The translations under genes were made by a program, and so were the position numbers. From NCBI GenBank assembly GCA_041399085.1, contig JAWKTM010000013.1:62001-126000 (forward strand): DNA of 64,000 nt, read 5' to 3'. Position 1 is the first letter of the stretch. Each line of letters begins with the position of its first letter. The notes under the pieces were generated by a model. The model was not told where the DNA came from, did no database searches, and was given only the letters and a program-made list of their open reading frames with translations. Shown in pieces: positions 34,222 through 46,000 of the stretch. This DNA comes from JAWKTM01 sp041399085. GTDB taxonomy: Bacteria; Planctomycetota; Planctomycetia; Pirellulales; Pirellulaceae.

Positions 34222-35919
34222 ATGAAAATCCCTTCCATCCCGCAGCTCTACCGCAACGTCAAACGATGGCGCGAGATCATCGCCGTGATGCGGCGGTACG
34301 GGTTGGCCGATTGGATCGCGCGGCTGAATCTGGATTACTTCAAGGATCTGTTCAAGGACCGCGAAGGCGAATCGCTGGCTCGGCACACGCGCGAAACCCG
34401 CATCCGCATGGCACTCACCGATCTCGGGCCCACGTTCATCAAGCTGGGGCAGTTGCTCAGCACCCGGCCCGATCTGGTCGGCGCCGCGTTGGCCAACGAA
34501 TTGAAGCAGCTTCAGAGCGACGTACCGGCCGATTCGTTCGAGGATGTGCGGGCCTTGATCGAAGCCGAGTTGGGGCAAACGCTGGAGGAGTTATTCGACG
34601 AGTTCGAGCCCGCGCCGGTCGCATCGGCTTCGATCGGCCAAGTGCATTTGGCGCGGCTGCGAGGCGGCGAATCGGTGGTCGTCAAAGTCCAGCACAAGAA
34701 TATCGAGAACGTCGTTCGCGAGGATTTGGACGTGCTGGCCGGACTCGCGCAACTGGCCACGATGATCCCCGAACTCGTGCCGTATCGCCCAGTCGAATTG
34801 GTCGGCGAGATGGGGCGGACACTGCGACGCGAACTGGACTTTGGCCGCGAAGAACGCAACCTCCAACAGTTCGCCTCCAGATTCGAGTCGCTCCCCTATG
34901 TGCGAATTCCGCGACCTCACACTGAATTGTGTACGGCGCGCGTGTTGACAATGCAGCGGATCGACGGCATCAAGATCGAGCAGCGCGAGTTGCTGATCGC
35001 AGCTGGGCTGGATTTGGATGAGATCGCGCGACGCGTGGCCGAGTTGTACATGCAGATGATCTTTGTCGACGGTTTCTTTCACGCCGATCCGCATCCTGGC
35101 AATCTGGTGTTGCAAATTGGTAATGGGATTGGGCTGCTGGATTTCGGCATGGTGGGCCGAATCGACGAACGACTGCGCGAAGACATCGAAAACATGTTGA
35201 TGGCGATCGTATCGCGCGATGTATATATCCTCACGTCTCTCATCAAACGCATCGGCTCGGTGCCCCCGAATTTGAACGAAGGCGGTTTGGCCAACGACGT
35301 GGCGGACTTTGTTAGCCAATACGGTAGCCAGCCGTTGGACCAATTCGACATAGCCGCCGCATTGAACGATATGGTCGAAGTGATCCATCGCTACCAAATT
35401 ATGTTGCCCACGCAAGCCAGCATGTTGATCAAGACGCTGGTCACGCTGGAAGGCACGATCAAGCTATTGACGCCCAAGTTCAGCGTGATGGAAGTGATGC
35501 AGCCGTTTCATCGCAAGATGTTGCTACGGCGGCTCTCGCCCGCTCGGCAAGCGAAGAAGATGCGGCGATTGTACTTTCAGCTTGAACAAGTCGCCGAAGA
35601 ACTGCCCGGCCGGATCATGGACATCCTGAAGCAAGTGCAGGCCGGCAAGTTCGACGTGCATTTGGATCATCGCGGCTTGGAGCCATCGGTCAACCGCTTG
35701 GTGCTGGGGATGCTGGCCAGCGCGTTGTTTCTCGGCTCCTCGCTAATGCTCAGCAACCGCGTCCCGCCGCTGCTGTTCCCGAACTCAACCTGGCTGACGG
35801 CTCTGGGTCTGAACCAGCTTTCGGCGCTGGGGCTCAGCGGCTGCGCGATGAGCATGCTGATCGGCCTGCGGCTGCTGCGAGCGATCAATAAATCGGGACA
35901 CTTGGATCGAAAGCAGTAA
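34222..35919 (+). CDS. UbiB/ABC1 (AarF) family atypical kinase
   Basis: A 565-residue protein of the UbiB family, which supports ubiquinone synthesis or lipid/isoprenoid handling through an atypical protein-kinase fold and ATPase activity. Seen: KxGQ motif TFIKLGQLLSTRPDL, Ala-rich nucleotide loop VASASIGQVHLARL, Lys in VVVKVQHKN, catalytic-loop FFHADPHPGNL and metal-binding LLDFGMVG. Two hydrophobic segments at the C-terminus (about residues 495-512 and 530-552) anchor it in the membrane as in other members. ATG 34222 gives the family start MKIPSIPQLYRN; the extension to 34195 is not family-like. It stands alone, with no quinone genes beside it. Confidence 0.93.
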   Translation: MKIPSIPQLYRNVKRWREIIAVMRRYGLADWIARLNLDYFKDLFKDREGESLARHTRETRIRMALTDLGPTFIKLGQLLSTRPDLVGAALANELKQLQSDVPADSFEDVRALIEAELGQTLEELFDEFEPAPVASASIGQVHLARLRGGESVVVKVQHKNIENVVREDLDVLAGLAQLATMIPELVPYRPVELVGEMGRTLRRELDFGREERNLQQFASRFESLPYVRIPRPHTELCTARVLTMQRIDGIKIEQRELLIAAGLDLDEIARRVAELYMQMIFVDGFFHADPHPGNLVLQIGNGIGLLDFGMVGRIDERLREDIENMLMAIVSRDVYILTSLIKRIGSVPPNLNEGGLANDVADFVSQYGSQPLDQFDIAAALNDMVEVIHRYQIMLPTQASMLIKTLVTLEGTIKLLTPKFSVMEVMQPFHRKMLLRRLSPARQAKKMRRLYFQLEQVAEELPGRIMDILKQVQAGKFDVHLDHRGLEPSVNRLVLGMLASALFLGSSLMLSNRVPPLLFPNSTWLTALGLNQLSALGLSGCAMSMLIGLRLLRAINKSGHLDRKQ

Positions 35920-35922
35920 CGC

Positions 35923-36032
35923 GACCGGCAGATGAGAACATACCCAAATACAAGCACGACGAGCTAGCGAGTGAATCGACGAACTCACTTCCTTGCACCG
36001 CGTGCTGGTATTATTTCATCTGCCGCTCGCCT
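35923..36032. repeat. Fold-back element of about 110 bp with 24-bp imperfect terminal repeats
   Basis: Left end GCGACCGGCAGATGAGAACA pairs with the reverse complement of the right end, GCGAGCGGCAGATGAAATAA; pairing continues inside (ATACAAGCACG with CGTGCTGGTA, and GCTAGCGAGTGA with TCACTTCCTTGC) so the whole element can fold into one long hairpin. It lies between the UbiB gene and a small convergent gene and may act as a bidirectional terminator or be a non-autonomous mobile element. One end-like copy is at 18700. Confidence 0.75.
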
Positions 36033-36058
36033 AAGCTCCGCGAACGGCCAAGCGCGGC

Positions 36059-36205
36059 TCAAGCGGCTTCGGCTTCTCGCGTCGTAAGCCACTGGTTCAG
36101 CACCGATTCGACCTGGGCACTGAGTTCGTCGATCTGACGCAAGACATCGTTTTGGCGAGCGTCCAATTCGTCCAGCAAACTGATTTGGGGTTGAGTCGCG
36201 GACAT
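36059..36205 (-). CDS. Small conserved-looking coiled-coil protein, 48 aa
   Basis: From ATG 36205 the product is MSATQPQISLLDELDARQND plus a second helix VLRQIDELSAQVESVLNQWL and a short Ala/Glu-rich tail. It has no signal peptide or membrane segment and looks like one continuous amphipathic helix, able to form a coiled coil. I recall small planctomycete proteins of this general form, but cannot name a family. The open frame reaches 36274; the added residues are not helix-like and look non-coding. No neighbour suggests a role. Confidence 0.55.
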   Translation of the reverse strand: MSATQPQISLLDELDARQNDVLRQIDELSAQVESVLNQWLTTREAEAA

Positions 36206-36629
36206 AAGCAAGGTGGGTTCCGGCGGGCGTCCATGCGGGAAGACGGCGTCGCGATCCTGCGACGCAAGCGTCACTGGTCCCTAAGCATCGGCCGCATCGG
36301 ATGGCGAACCGCACCCCCACCAGCTCAATTGCCGGTCAGTCCGGCTGACGAATCCCGGCAAACTGCGAAGACTTTGCCGAGAAATCGCGAAACGCCGCAC
36401 GCCGCCGAACGCCGCGAATTAGGCTCGAAGGTAGACAAAATCGCCGAACAACGTGGCCCAAAATCCCCCGGATCCGCCTCCACGGTTCAATACGAATCGC
36501 TTCCGGGAACAAGCTGCCGATGATTCCTCCGCGCTGTTTGAGTTGCGCGGTTTACCCACTAGCCGGACCGGGTATCGCACGTGAGATGCCGATTGTCCAT
36601 GCGGAGGCGACGTTGAACCCACCAGAACC

Positions 36630-36818
36630 GTCATGCGACGGACCGGAGCCGTTGCGTGGCCGACCGGAGGCTCTTGGTAAGGCACCGGAGCCGTTGTGCA
36701 AGCGACCGGTGCCTAAAAGTGCGGCACCGGAGGCAGTGAGTAGCCGACCGGAGCCTAAAAGTTAAGCACCGGAGCTGCTGTGCAAGCGATCGGAGCTCTT
36801 TGGCGAGGTACCGGAGCC
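36630..36818. repeat. Nine exact 21-bp tandem units, CGACCGGAGCC core
   Basis: Units start every 21 bp from 36630 without any length change. Each ends in a form of (C/G)(G/A)(A/T)CCGG(A/T)G(C/G)(C/T); the first ten bases vary, but some are shared (TAAAAGT in units 5 and 7, TGTGCAAGCG in units 4 and 8). Because 21 is a multiple of three, the minus strand stays open and reads LRSLAQ-like heptads, but there is no sign that it is translated. The unit is related to the repeat at 4014-4110. Confidence 0.85.
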
Positions 36819-37032
36819 AGGATTCACACTCTCCAGGAGGGTTCGAGGCGATCGCAGGCGTGCTCGTTTCGACGAAGCCTACGTCGAATCGACCGCCGGA
36901 AGGAGCCTTGCGAGGCAGGAAGCTCCGTAACAAGGCTTTGATAGTCCAAGCATGCTACAGTGTCGCACCGAAACGCGAGAGCGGAGTTTGAAGTGCATTG
37001 GAACCCGTGAACGCCTATCCCACGGCACTTAT

Positions 37033-40000
37033 CTAAAACAGCCAATCGTCCTCCGTCGCCAACGCCTCGTCGAATTCATTCGCCTCGGCTCGCAAGTTGT
37101 CAGCTTCTGACAACTCGCGCCCCGCGTCGCCAAAGCGCCACTCACTGGCCAGCGAATGGTGGACGGCTTCCTCTCGCGCCTCGATCGCCGACCAAAGCGC
37201 TGTCGTCGCCGTGAGCAACTCTCTGGACGAAGTCCGCCGACAGCCTGATGTCGGACGCAACAGGGTGTTTTCATCGGCGCTCGACGCCGGCAGTGCGGCC
37301 AGCAAGCTGAAGTCCAACGGCGTCAGATCACCCGACGGGGGTGACAGCGCTGAGCTCATCGGCGACTCGGGAGCTTCGCCTTCCGAACTGCCCGCCGGAG
37401 TGTTGAGGAAGTTGATGCCGATCAACACATCAATTGGCGAGATAAACTGATCTCCATTTACATCCAAATAGTAGATTGGCAACTCGGCCGCGGACATCGG
37501 CGCATTTAGCTGCCCGGCATTACCTTCGTTCAACACATTGATTCCAATCAACACGTCAATCGGCGAAACCGTGCCATCGCGATTCACGTCCAATCCGTTG
37601 AATGGATTCTGCCAAGGCCGATCCGATACAACTTGTAGGATCGTGTCGCCCTGATGCTGTTGATGAACCGTCTCGCCGCCGATAAACGCCGGCGCATCCA
37701 CCATCCAATCCTGGCCAAACGAGACTTCATCGCCCGACTTAACGCGGACCAACAGCCGTTTGGAATCGGGCGCCAACAACCGCACGGTCGCCGCGTCCAG
37801 TATGAGCTCGTTCTGACCGCTGCCCACGACATCAAAGATCTCCACATTCACAATGCCGTCGCTGGGCAAACTGGTTAGATCCAATGTTTGTGCCGAGTCG
37901 AGTAAGCGAAACGTATCCGTACCAGCTTGGCCATCGAAAGTTATGTGGATCGCTTGTCCATTGTGCAGCCCCAAATCGCCAACCGCCAATATCTCATCAC
38001 CATCCCCACCAACAAACCGTAGCTCGGTCACTTCCGTGCGAATTCCTTGAAACAAGACCGCTTCGCCACTGCGTACAAAGACCGTACCACCTTCGTTCGT
38101 CACCGTCGTTTCACCCGCGGGCAGAGTGATTGGCGAATCGGTATCGTCGACAATCTGAACCGCGGCCGTGCCATACATGACCTGTGTGGTCGGGACGGCA
38201 TCGAGCTGACCAAGCAATACAATTGCGGATTGACTGGGTCGGTCCGCTGGATTACCCGCGAAGTTGATCGTGCCGGCTTGCCGAGCGCGAAGATCGACGC
38301 TGAAAACCAGGTGCGGTTGCTGCTCTTCCCCCGGCGGAAATGAAATCAGATCGGAAAAGCTACCAACTTCGCTGAAGACATTCGGGTCGAGGATCTCTCC
38401 CGTATTGGGATCGCGATCACCATCCTCGCCAACGTGAGAACCCAAACGATAGTATGGCCCTCCATCAAAAGCGTACGGAAACCACACTGAGTCCTGCTGA
38501 CCGCCATTGGCAATCACAGCAACCGAGCCTTGCGGATTCCCGGAGTTCGTCGTCAGCATGCTGGCATCGACCAAGAGTGTCGGCAAGTCGATTTCCGCCA
38601 GTTCGTTCACGAACGTAATCTCGAAAACTCGGCTGTTTGGACCCGTCAGTTCGAGCCCAGGGGTGTTAAGAACACGGACATTTCCGCTGCCAATGTTAGG
38701 ATGGTTCTCCAGAGCCGTTCGCAGGTTGTCGGTCGCCGCGCTGAGACTGGGTCCGAGCTCAATCGCACCGGTCGAGACACCTTGAAACATCAATTCGTAC
38801 GAGCCGCCAACGGCGTCACGTGAAAGCGTGAGTCGTTGTGTTTCGTAATCGAGCAGGGAAAATGCCGCAGCGTTGTCATAAGCAATATCCAAATACGCGG
38901 ACAACACACCTTGAGGAGTCTCTCGCAAGTCTTCCGCATAGAGATTCAGCCTGAAATCTTGTCCCACAGTGACTTGATCGCCAGGCAACGGGTTGCCCAA
39001 GATATCGGTGAGCGACAGAGATAGCCGGACCAGTTTATCGGACGCCACATCCTCGTCCGTTATGGTGACGGACACACTCTGTGTCGGAATACTGTGGAAG
39101 GCACTGTCGCTCTGGAGCGTGTTGACGGAAACTGTGATCGCCGTGGTTTGTGTTCCGTCCAAGATTTGGTCGCTTACGCCGGTCACCGCAATTGTTTGGG
39201 CAATGTTCCAATTGGTTGGCGTAAATGTCAACGAGGAACGATCGGCAATGGCTTCGCCCGTGTCGCCACTGACGACATCTAACACGACGTTTGTTGTGGG
39301 GCGGCTTGTCAAGACAGCGGAAAACGTTGCCGATTCGCCTGCTTCGGAAACCGTGACATTCGTTTCCGTCAGCCGGAACCCAGCGGCAGTATGATTGGGG
39401 TCGAAAGCCAACTTGAGCGGTTTCAATTCGAGCTGAAAACCCGCCGCGCTTTCACCGGTCAGGTTGATATTTGTGTCGCCCGCATCGACAAATTGCTCGG
39501 CGGTAAACTCCAATGTGATCAGCCGAGTGGACGTACCGGCGTCGGAGGGCCAATCGTTTTGCCCCGCCATTCCGAGAATCTCGGACCACGATAGAACAAT
39601 GACGCCATCAGTTTTTAGGTCTCCGTCTGAAATCAATTCCGCCGGCTCGGCGCTGTTGGCGAGGATTGATGGAACGAAATCCGCGGCGCCCGTTACGTTC
39701 TTAACACGATTGAACTTGACCAAATCCTGATCGTAGTGAACCTCGACCAACATTCCCGGCGGAACTCGGCCGGCCGTGGCCCCGTCGATGTGATATGCGA
39801 CGTCGACGGTGAATGTCTGGCCCGGACCGATCGTTGAGCTGTTTGTACTTACCTCAACAATCTGAGTCGCCGGCAAATCTCCCAGGGATCGAGTCAGCGT
39901 GGATGCGGCATGGGTTTGCGATGGTGGTCCAGCGGGATGGGTCGCGGCGTCAATGCTGTTAGATACCCACAGACTAACCGGCTGCAACAGGTCCTCGTAG

Positions 40001-43000
40001 ACATCACGATAATACTGTGTGAAGGTAACATTCGGGAAATCAATGTCGGTCGCTGATTCCGACAGGATCGTCCAGAATGCTTCGTCGAGAATCCGCACGT
40101 CGTCGTCGGAATCCGCCAATACCACCAACCGATTCTGCCCGGCTCGCTGCACGGCGGGAGCATCCAGCGTCAAGCGGTTCTCTCCGGCTCCGCGCAGATC
40201 AATCACAGGCACATTCTCAAGATAATCGCGGTTGGCAAGGTCGATTGCGATACCGCTACCCTCAACTTGGATCCGCGAACCGCCCAGCGTCGAAGGTCGA
40301 ACGAAGCTGAACGGAAGATCGAGTGGGCCACCGGTCCCATCCAAAATTAGCGTTTCAGGCAAGTGTGGTACAAATCCCGATCCGGGGTCCGATTGAGGTC
40401 GGCCAACAATTTGCAGCGGTTTGGCCTGTTCGGCGGATACATCGTCCGAACGGTAGGGCGTCAAGGAGGATAGCGTGACATCCTGTGTGATGGCATATCG
40501 GCCAATCAGATTGATGTCGAAAGGCCTGTTCAAAGTGAATGCCACATTGGGGATGGGGTGGGCCACGATTGGCGCGGCGGATGGGTCACCGGTCGAGAGT
40601 GAAAAGGTGTCGGTCGTGAAACCATCCGAGCTGACAGTGATGATCGCCTCCGCGCCTGGCGGGAAACTGAGCGTCAGCATTTCATCCGCAATGCTCGTAG
40701 TCACCAACGGGTTATTGGACACGGCCGCAAGTGTGCCGGGAATTGTGAAGACTTGCGATAGATCAACGACATGCTGAGTCGCTTCCGGGGACACCACGAC
40801 GTCGGCAATTGGCTGCGAGACGCCTGCAACGAACGAGCTCTCCCCAAACCCAAATGCGACAGATACGCCAACGGTATCTGTCCGTTTGTTCCCGTTGGAA
40901 TCCGTAATAACAACTTTGAAATGGTTTGAATTGCCGAAACCGTTTAAGAGATTTGTCAGGCTCACAGTCGAACCGGTGGTCGGATCGAGTGCTGCTTGGG
41001 CATACGGAAAACGAACGACGCGCACCGCGTCGGCGGCCACAAAGCGACCAGCATCCGCATCATCGGACAGTTGTATTACCACCTGTCCACTGCCGGAATA
41101 GAAGTCGCTACGGTTAGACGCGAACTCAACAATTTGAAACGGCCGACCATCCTCCCAAAAGTCGGCGCGAGGCGCCTGCGTCTGGTCGATGGGAACAACA
41201 TCCTCCTCGTAGGTATCCCTCACCTTGAACTTTACATTTGTTGCATTGTCAGGACTCGCCTCCCATGTGATCGCGATGAGGTAGTCGTATTGCGCCACGA
41301 CATCAGTTGTCCAGGACACGATCGAGCTGCCATTGCCAGCCAGTTTCCGGACGTAGTCGCCGTCGAACGATCCGCTCGACGAGACCGTCGACCACGAACC
41401 GGAATCGATGTTGAACCCCGTGCCGCCATCATCAATGATCGTCGCCGGGTCGGCTTGAACTACCGAGTAAGTCAGATTCTGGCTCGACGCCGGCGGTATG
41501 GGTCGACCATTAAAGCTGACATCGAGAAACGCCCCGTTTCGCTTGACGCGCACCGTCGAATCCGTGAGCTGTGAGTTCGAAAAACTGATTGGATCGAGCG
41601 CGATAAGATTCTGGCGATCGGCCAACACGGTCGCTTCCAGGCGTGGAACTCCTGTTGGCGTGCCCGCAATGACAAAGCCAATCGGAAGATCAAGGTCGAC
41701 GGAATGGCCGTTCCCGCCGAAGAAGAGCTCCTCATTCAACAGCGGGCGCGGATACAATTCCAAAGTTCTTACGTTGGCCGGCAACGCCAGACCGTCCTCC
41801 ATGGATGCCTTCAACCACATCTGCGAATCGGGAAGATAGATATCGAAGTCGACCGTCGTCCCACTGCTCTCGTTCGTGTGGTTGCGGTACACATTGCCGC
41901 CGACGTTCGGGTCAAACACCAGGTGTGTGATCGCCAGCCCCGAGTCCGGCAGGCTGACTCGATATCCCGCGGCATCGGGCAGTTCGACGAAGATCGGTGA
42001 CAGGGAATCGGCGCCAATGGTTTTCGTACTTTGTTCAGCACGGTAATTGAAACCAGTCAAGTCGGCGGAGCCTGGTTGCTGACTGTATTTCTTCAGGCTG
42101 TCCGGTACGGGAATCGTCGTTCCCGGAGTGCCTACGGCGCCGCTACGAATCAGAAACGCGGGATTGCTTCCGTCCTGAAGAAACACATCCTCGAACGGCG
42201 CCTGATTGCCAAACGTGGAAAGTAGGTAGCTCCCTTGTCCTTGTGCAAAGTCCGTAAGAATGGGAACCCAGGGCGACGAACCTACGATGACATCTGGCGA
42301 GATCTCAATCTTGTCATCCAACGAATTGCCACGCACACTGCCTCGAAGGACTTCGTTCTTAAAGATTGCCGGCGGAGCGATCTTGCCGTCGATGAAGTCG
42401 GCAATATCTTGCGGGTCTCGACGCAGGCCCACCGGCAGCGGAGCATTCGTTTCACCAAATGTCAGCGCCGGTCCGGTGGCTATTGTGATACCGATTCCCG
42501 ACATATGCCGCAGGATCAGTACGCCATCGATGTTTGGATCAATGCCGTCGGTCAGTAGATTCCCGGCCGCGTCGAACGTGGCACTGTTATCGACGTCCAA
42601 ACGACGGCCGTGCAACAGGCCTTCCCGATAGGCTTGCTGCTCGGGCGTTAGCGGATTGTCGGTGCTGGGCAACAGGGCGGACAGTTCCGGTGCTTTGAGT
42701 CCGTCCAAATAGGCTTGGATCACGCTGGCCGAGTTGCGTTTAGCTCCCGCGGAAACCGCGCCATCGATCAACTCGGTTCCCGTTAAACCTCGCATATATC
42801 GCACGACCAACTCACCGTCCGTTGTGGGCGAGATCGTGCCATCCAGGTCGATGTCGAACGCGAAGTCATTATCCACCACTACCAGATTGTTCTGCAATTC
42901 ACTGGCGCGAATCGCGAACTCATCTGGAAACGACCGATTGTTAAGTGACAGCGATCCGGCGCCTTGTGCTTCCGCCGTGATTCTGGTTGGCACACCGTCA

Positions 43001-46000
43001 AATTTCACCCCAAAGATCGCGCGACCGCCTTTAAGATTCTCGAAGCCTTTTAGTCGAAATACTTCTCCATTCCATCCAGACACATTTGCGAAGGCGTCGG
43101 TCCCCGCGATGCCGATATCAAACCGGCTGACGACCGTGTCAACATTGTTGCCATTTTCACTCGTGACATTGATCAATTCGAGTGTCAATCCATCGTAAGG
43201 CGGACGAATGAAAGTCGGCATGGCCCCTTCCGATTCGAACCGCACGTCGGTTTGCGGAACGCCATCGGGACCCAGCAGGGGAACGGAGAAATAAGTGAGC
43301 GTGTTGGCAGCGACCGGCTCGAGATTCGTCTTAGGTACGCCAGAGTCGAGCGGTATCGCGTTTCCGGGTGTTATACCGTTCGGCGCCGCTTCATTCTCTT
43401 TCCTCAACGAGAACGGTTCGAGGTCGGTTCTAGTCGAAGGCAAAGTGAATGTTTCACTGAACAGTCGCTTCAGGTCAATCGTGTCGACGAGCTTGTGAGT
43501 TTCTTCGATTAAGGCCCCCGTATCGAACAACTCGCTGCCAAAGGCTTCGGCCTTCAGTCGCAGGATCTCCAACATCCCAACCACGTCGAATTCCAGATCG
43601 ATGTCATTGCTGAACCGGTGGCCGACGGTCAACGACGGAGTTATCTCGATCGTGGACTCGATATTGTCGTCGTCCGGATCAGCGTCAATCTCCACCGTCT
43701 GGCCCGGCAAAAAGCCAACCGTTCGCTGCTGCTCCGAATCCCCTGGATTGATCGTGATTGACACCCCGCCGACAGTGACGCGGATTTGGTCAGACAGATT
43801 ATTAAAAACAAAGGCTGCGCGATGGGCGTCATCAAAGAACGGTTCAACGCTCACATCTTGGCCGAAACCGAGTCGCGGCGTGATGTTGTAGGACACGGTC
43901 GTAGCCTCGAGGCCAATGGGGCCGAGATCCACGGTATAAGTTCCGAGCGGACCAAAGGCAGCGACGTCGATGCTGAGCGCAGCCACCTGGCGTTTAACAT
44001 CTTCATCCGAGCCGACCACGAAGTCGTTGGTCGTTGCCGTCAACTTCCCATTCGCATCCGGCTCCGTGGCCGAGAGGTTGATTTCGGGAACCGTGAGTTT
44101 GACTTTGCCGAGCTTCTTGCCGACACCCACCTGGCCCGCTTTAACGCCCACACCCAATTCGGCCTCGACGCCTAGGACGCCGTCGGTCTTGCCGAAGTCG
44201 ACGGTTAAGATCGCCCCGCCACCGACCTTTTCGGCATTTGGCTTCTTCTTGGTGGCCTTTTTCTCTTTCTCTTCGGCCTCCGCAATCTCCCTAATATATT
44301 CCTCAATACCTTCCTGCAACTCTTGGATCTTGGCCGCCACATCTCCCGTGTCGGCCCCAATCGTATCGACCGACAATCGATCTAACTCGGCATTGGCCCT
44401 CGCGATGTTCTGTTCGGCCTTCGTTCTTGCCTCGCGTACTTGGGACAGGAATCCGGTTGTTCCGCCAGCCGACTTGATCTCGGATTCGAGCAAATCATCT
44501 TTCACACCGTCGACGATGGTGTCGCGAATGTCGGCGAAATCCGTTCCAATGAAGCCGATGTCTCCATTCAGTGCGGGGCGATTCCCAGCTTGGCGAATCG
44601 TGGTTTGAACGCCATCAGGCCCGATAAACAGCAATTCTCCGTCATCGTTGGTCAACTGTCGGTTGAGTGATACCAATTCGGTCTTTTCATCGACGTTGAT
44701 GTTCAGCTCGCCCCCCAAACACTTTGCGACGCAAGCGACGCCGGAAATCGCGGCATTCAACTCCAATACGAGATCCACATAGGCGCCGGCACGGGGCGAA
44801 ACCGTGTACAAGCTGCCGTCCGTGATCTGAACGCCGGTGCTGATCGCGTACTTTCCTTCGCCAGCTTGGGAATCGTCAATCGAATACCCGAACAGCCCAT
44901 CGAAAGTCGTGTCGACGGAACCGGTATTGAGATAGTAGCCAACTTCGATACCGAGTCGTCCATCGACGTCGGCGGTGACTTCACCACCCCATTGCGTATC
45001 GACACCAAAGACGGACAACGATTCTACGCCGGGCCCGAGCGTGAACGGGTCGGGGTCGAATTCGACACCAAAGAACTTCGGATCCTTGGTCAATTTGCTG
45101 TTCGGCTTGCCATCGTCATAGCCGACGCCTATCACGGTCAGTCCGTCGGGCGCGAACTGGCTGGCATCCGTAATGCTGTTGCTGAACGACTGCACCGCAA
45201 CTTTTGCCGATTCGTAAGCGCCAATGTCCGCGGACTCTTCTCCGCTACCGTCCCTGATCATGAAACCGTTCACGGAGCGTGGACGCTTCACTCCAAGATC
45301 ATCCGTTGATGTGAAATCATTGTCGGTGACGGGAAAACCACGTTGATCGAGCAAGCCCTCGCGCAGCCCGCTGTCGATCGCATAGCTGCTGGGGTTGAGA
45401 GGCAGCGTCGCAGTCAGTTCACCATCTTGCCGCATTAGTTGTTGCGCGAGCGAGACGTTCGCCGAAGTGAGAACGAGGTTGCCATGAGAATTGCCGGTCG
45501 CGAACACACCGGACGAGCCTGTTGAGGTGGCGACCGCCAACGTATGGGTTATAGGATTATTGATGGTATCTCCCAGGTATGGTTGATATGGGCCATCAAT
45601 ATCCAGCCCTGGTCGAAAGAACAAATCCGCCCCACTGCTCGATGTCGCTTGGTTGTCGGTAAGCAAAACGTTCTTCAGCAGAGTTTCGTCGCCGATGAAG
45701 GCGCCGCCGCCTTCACCAGTGGTCCCATTCGCGCGGTTCAGGGCGATCGTGCTGCTTTCAATGAGCGTCCAGGCTGTATTCGAACCTGGATCTCGATCAA
45801 GCACGTAGACGCCGCCACCTCGAGTGGCACTGCCTGGATCGGCGGTGACTTGGTTGCTGAAAATCGTGCTGCTGCGAATGATGGCGCCATCCCAAGCTCC
45901 GAGCGGATCGATCGCGACACCGCCTCCGAAAGCGCCCGTTTTCCGACTGGCGGTGTTGTTCGAAACCGTGCTGCGGTCGATCTGAAGTCCATAACCACTT

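Noticed and set aside
36630..36818. CRISPR array
   Set aside because: Units are 21 bp with no repeat-spacer alternation, and no cas gene is in the window.
36631..36933. Minus-strand heptad-repeat protein (LRSLAQ-type) encoded by the 21-bp array
   Set aside because: The open frame follows from a period divisible by three; no ribosome site and no conserved non-repeat part.
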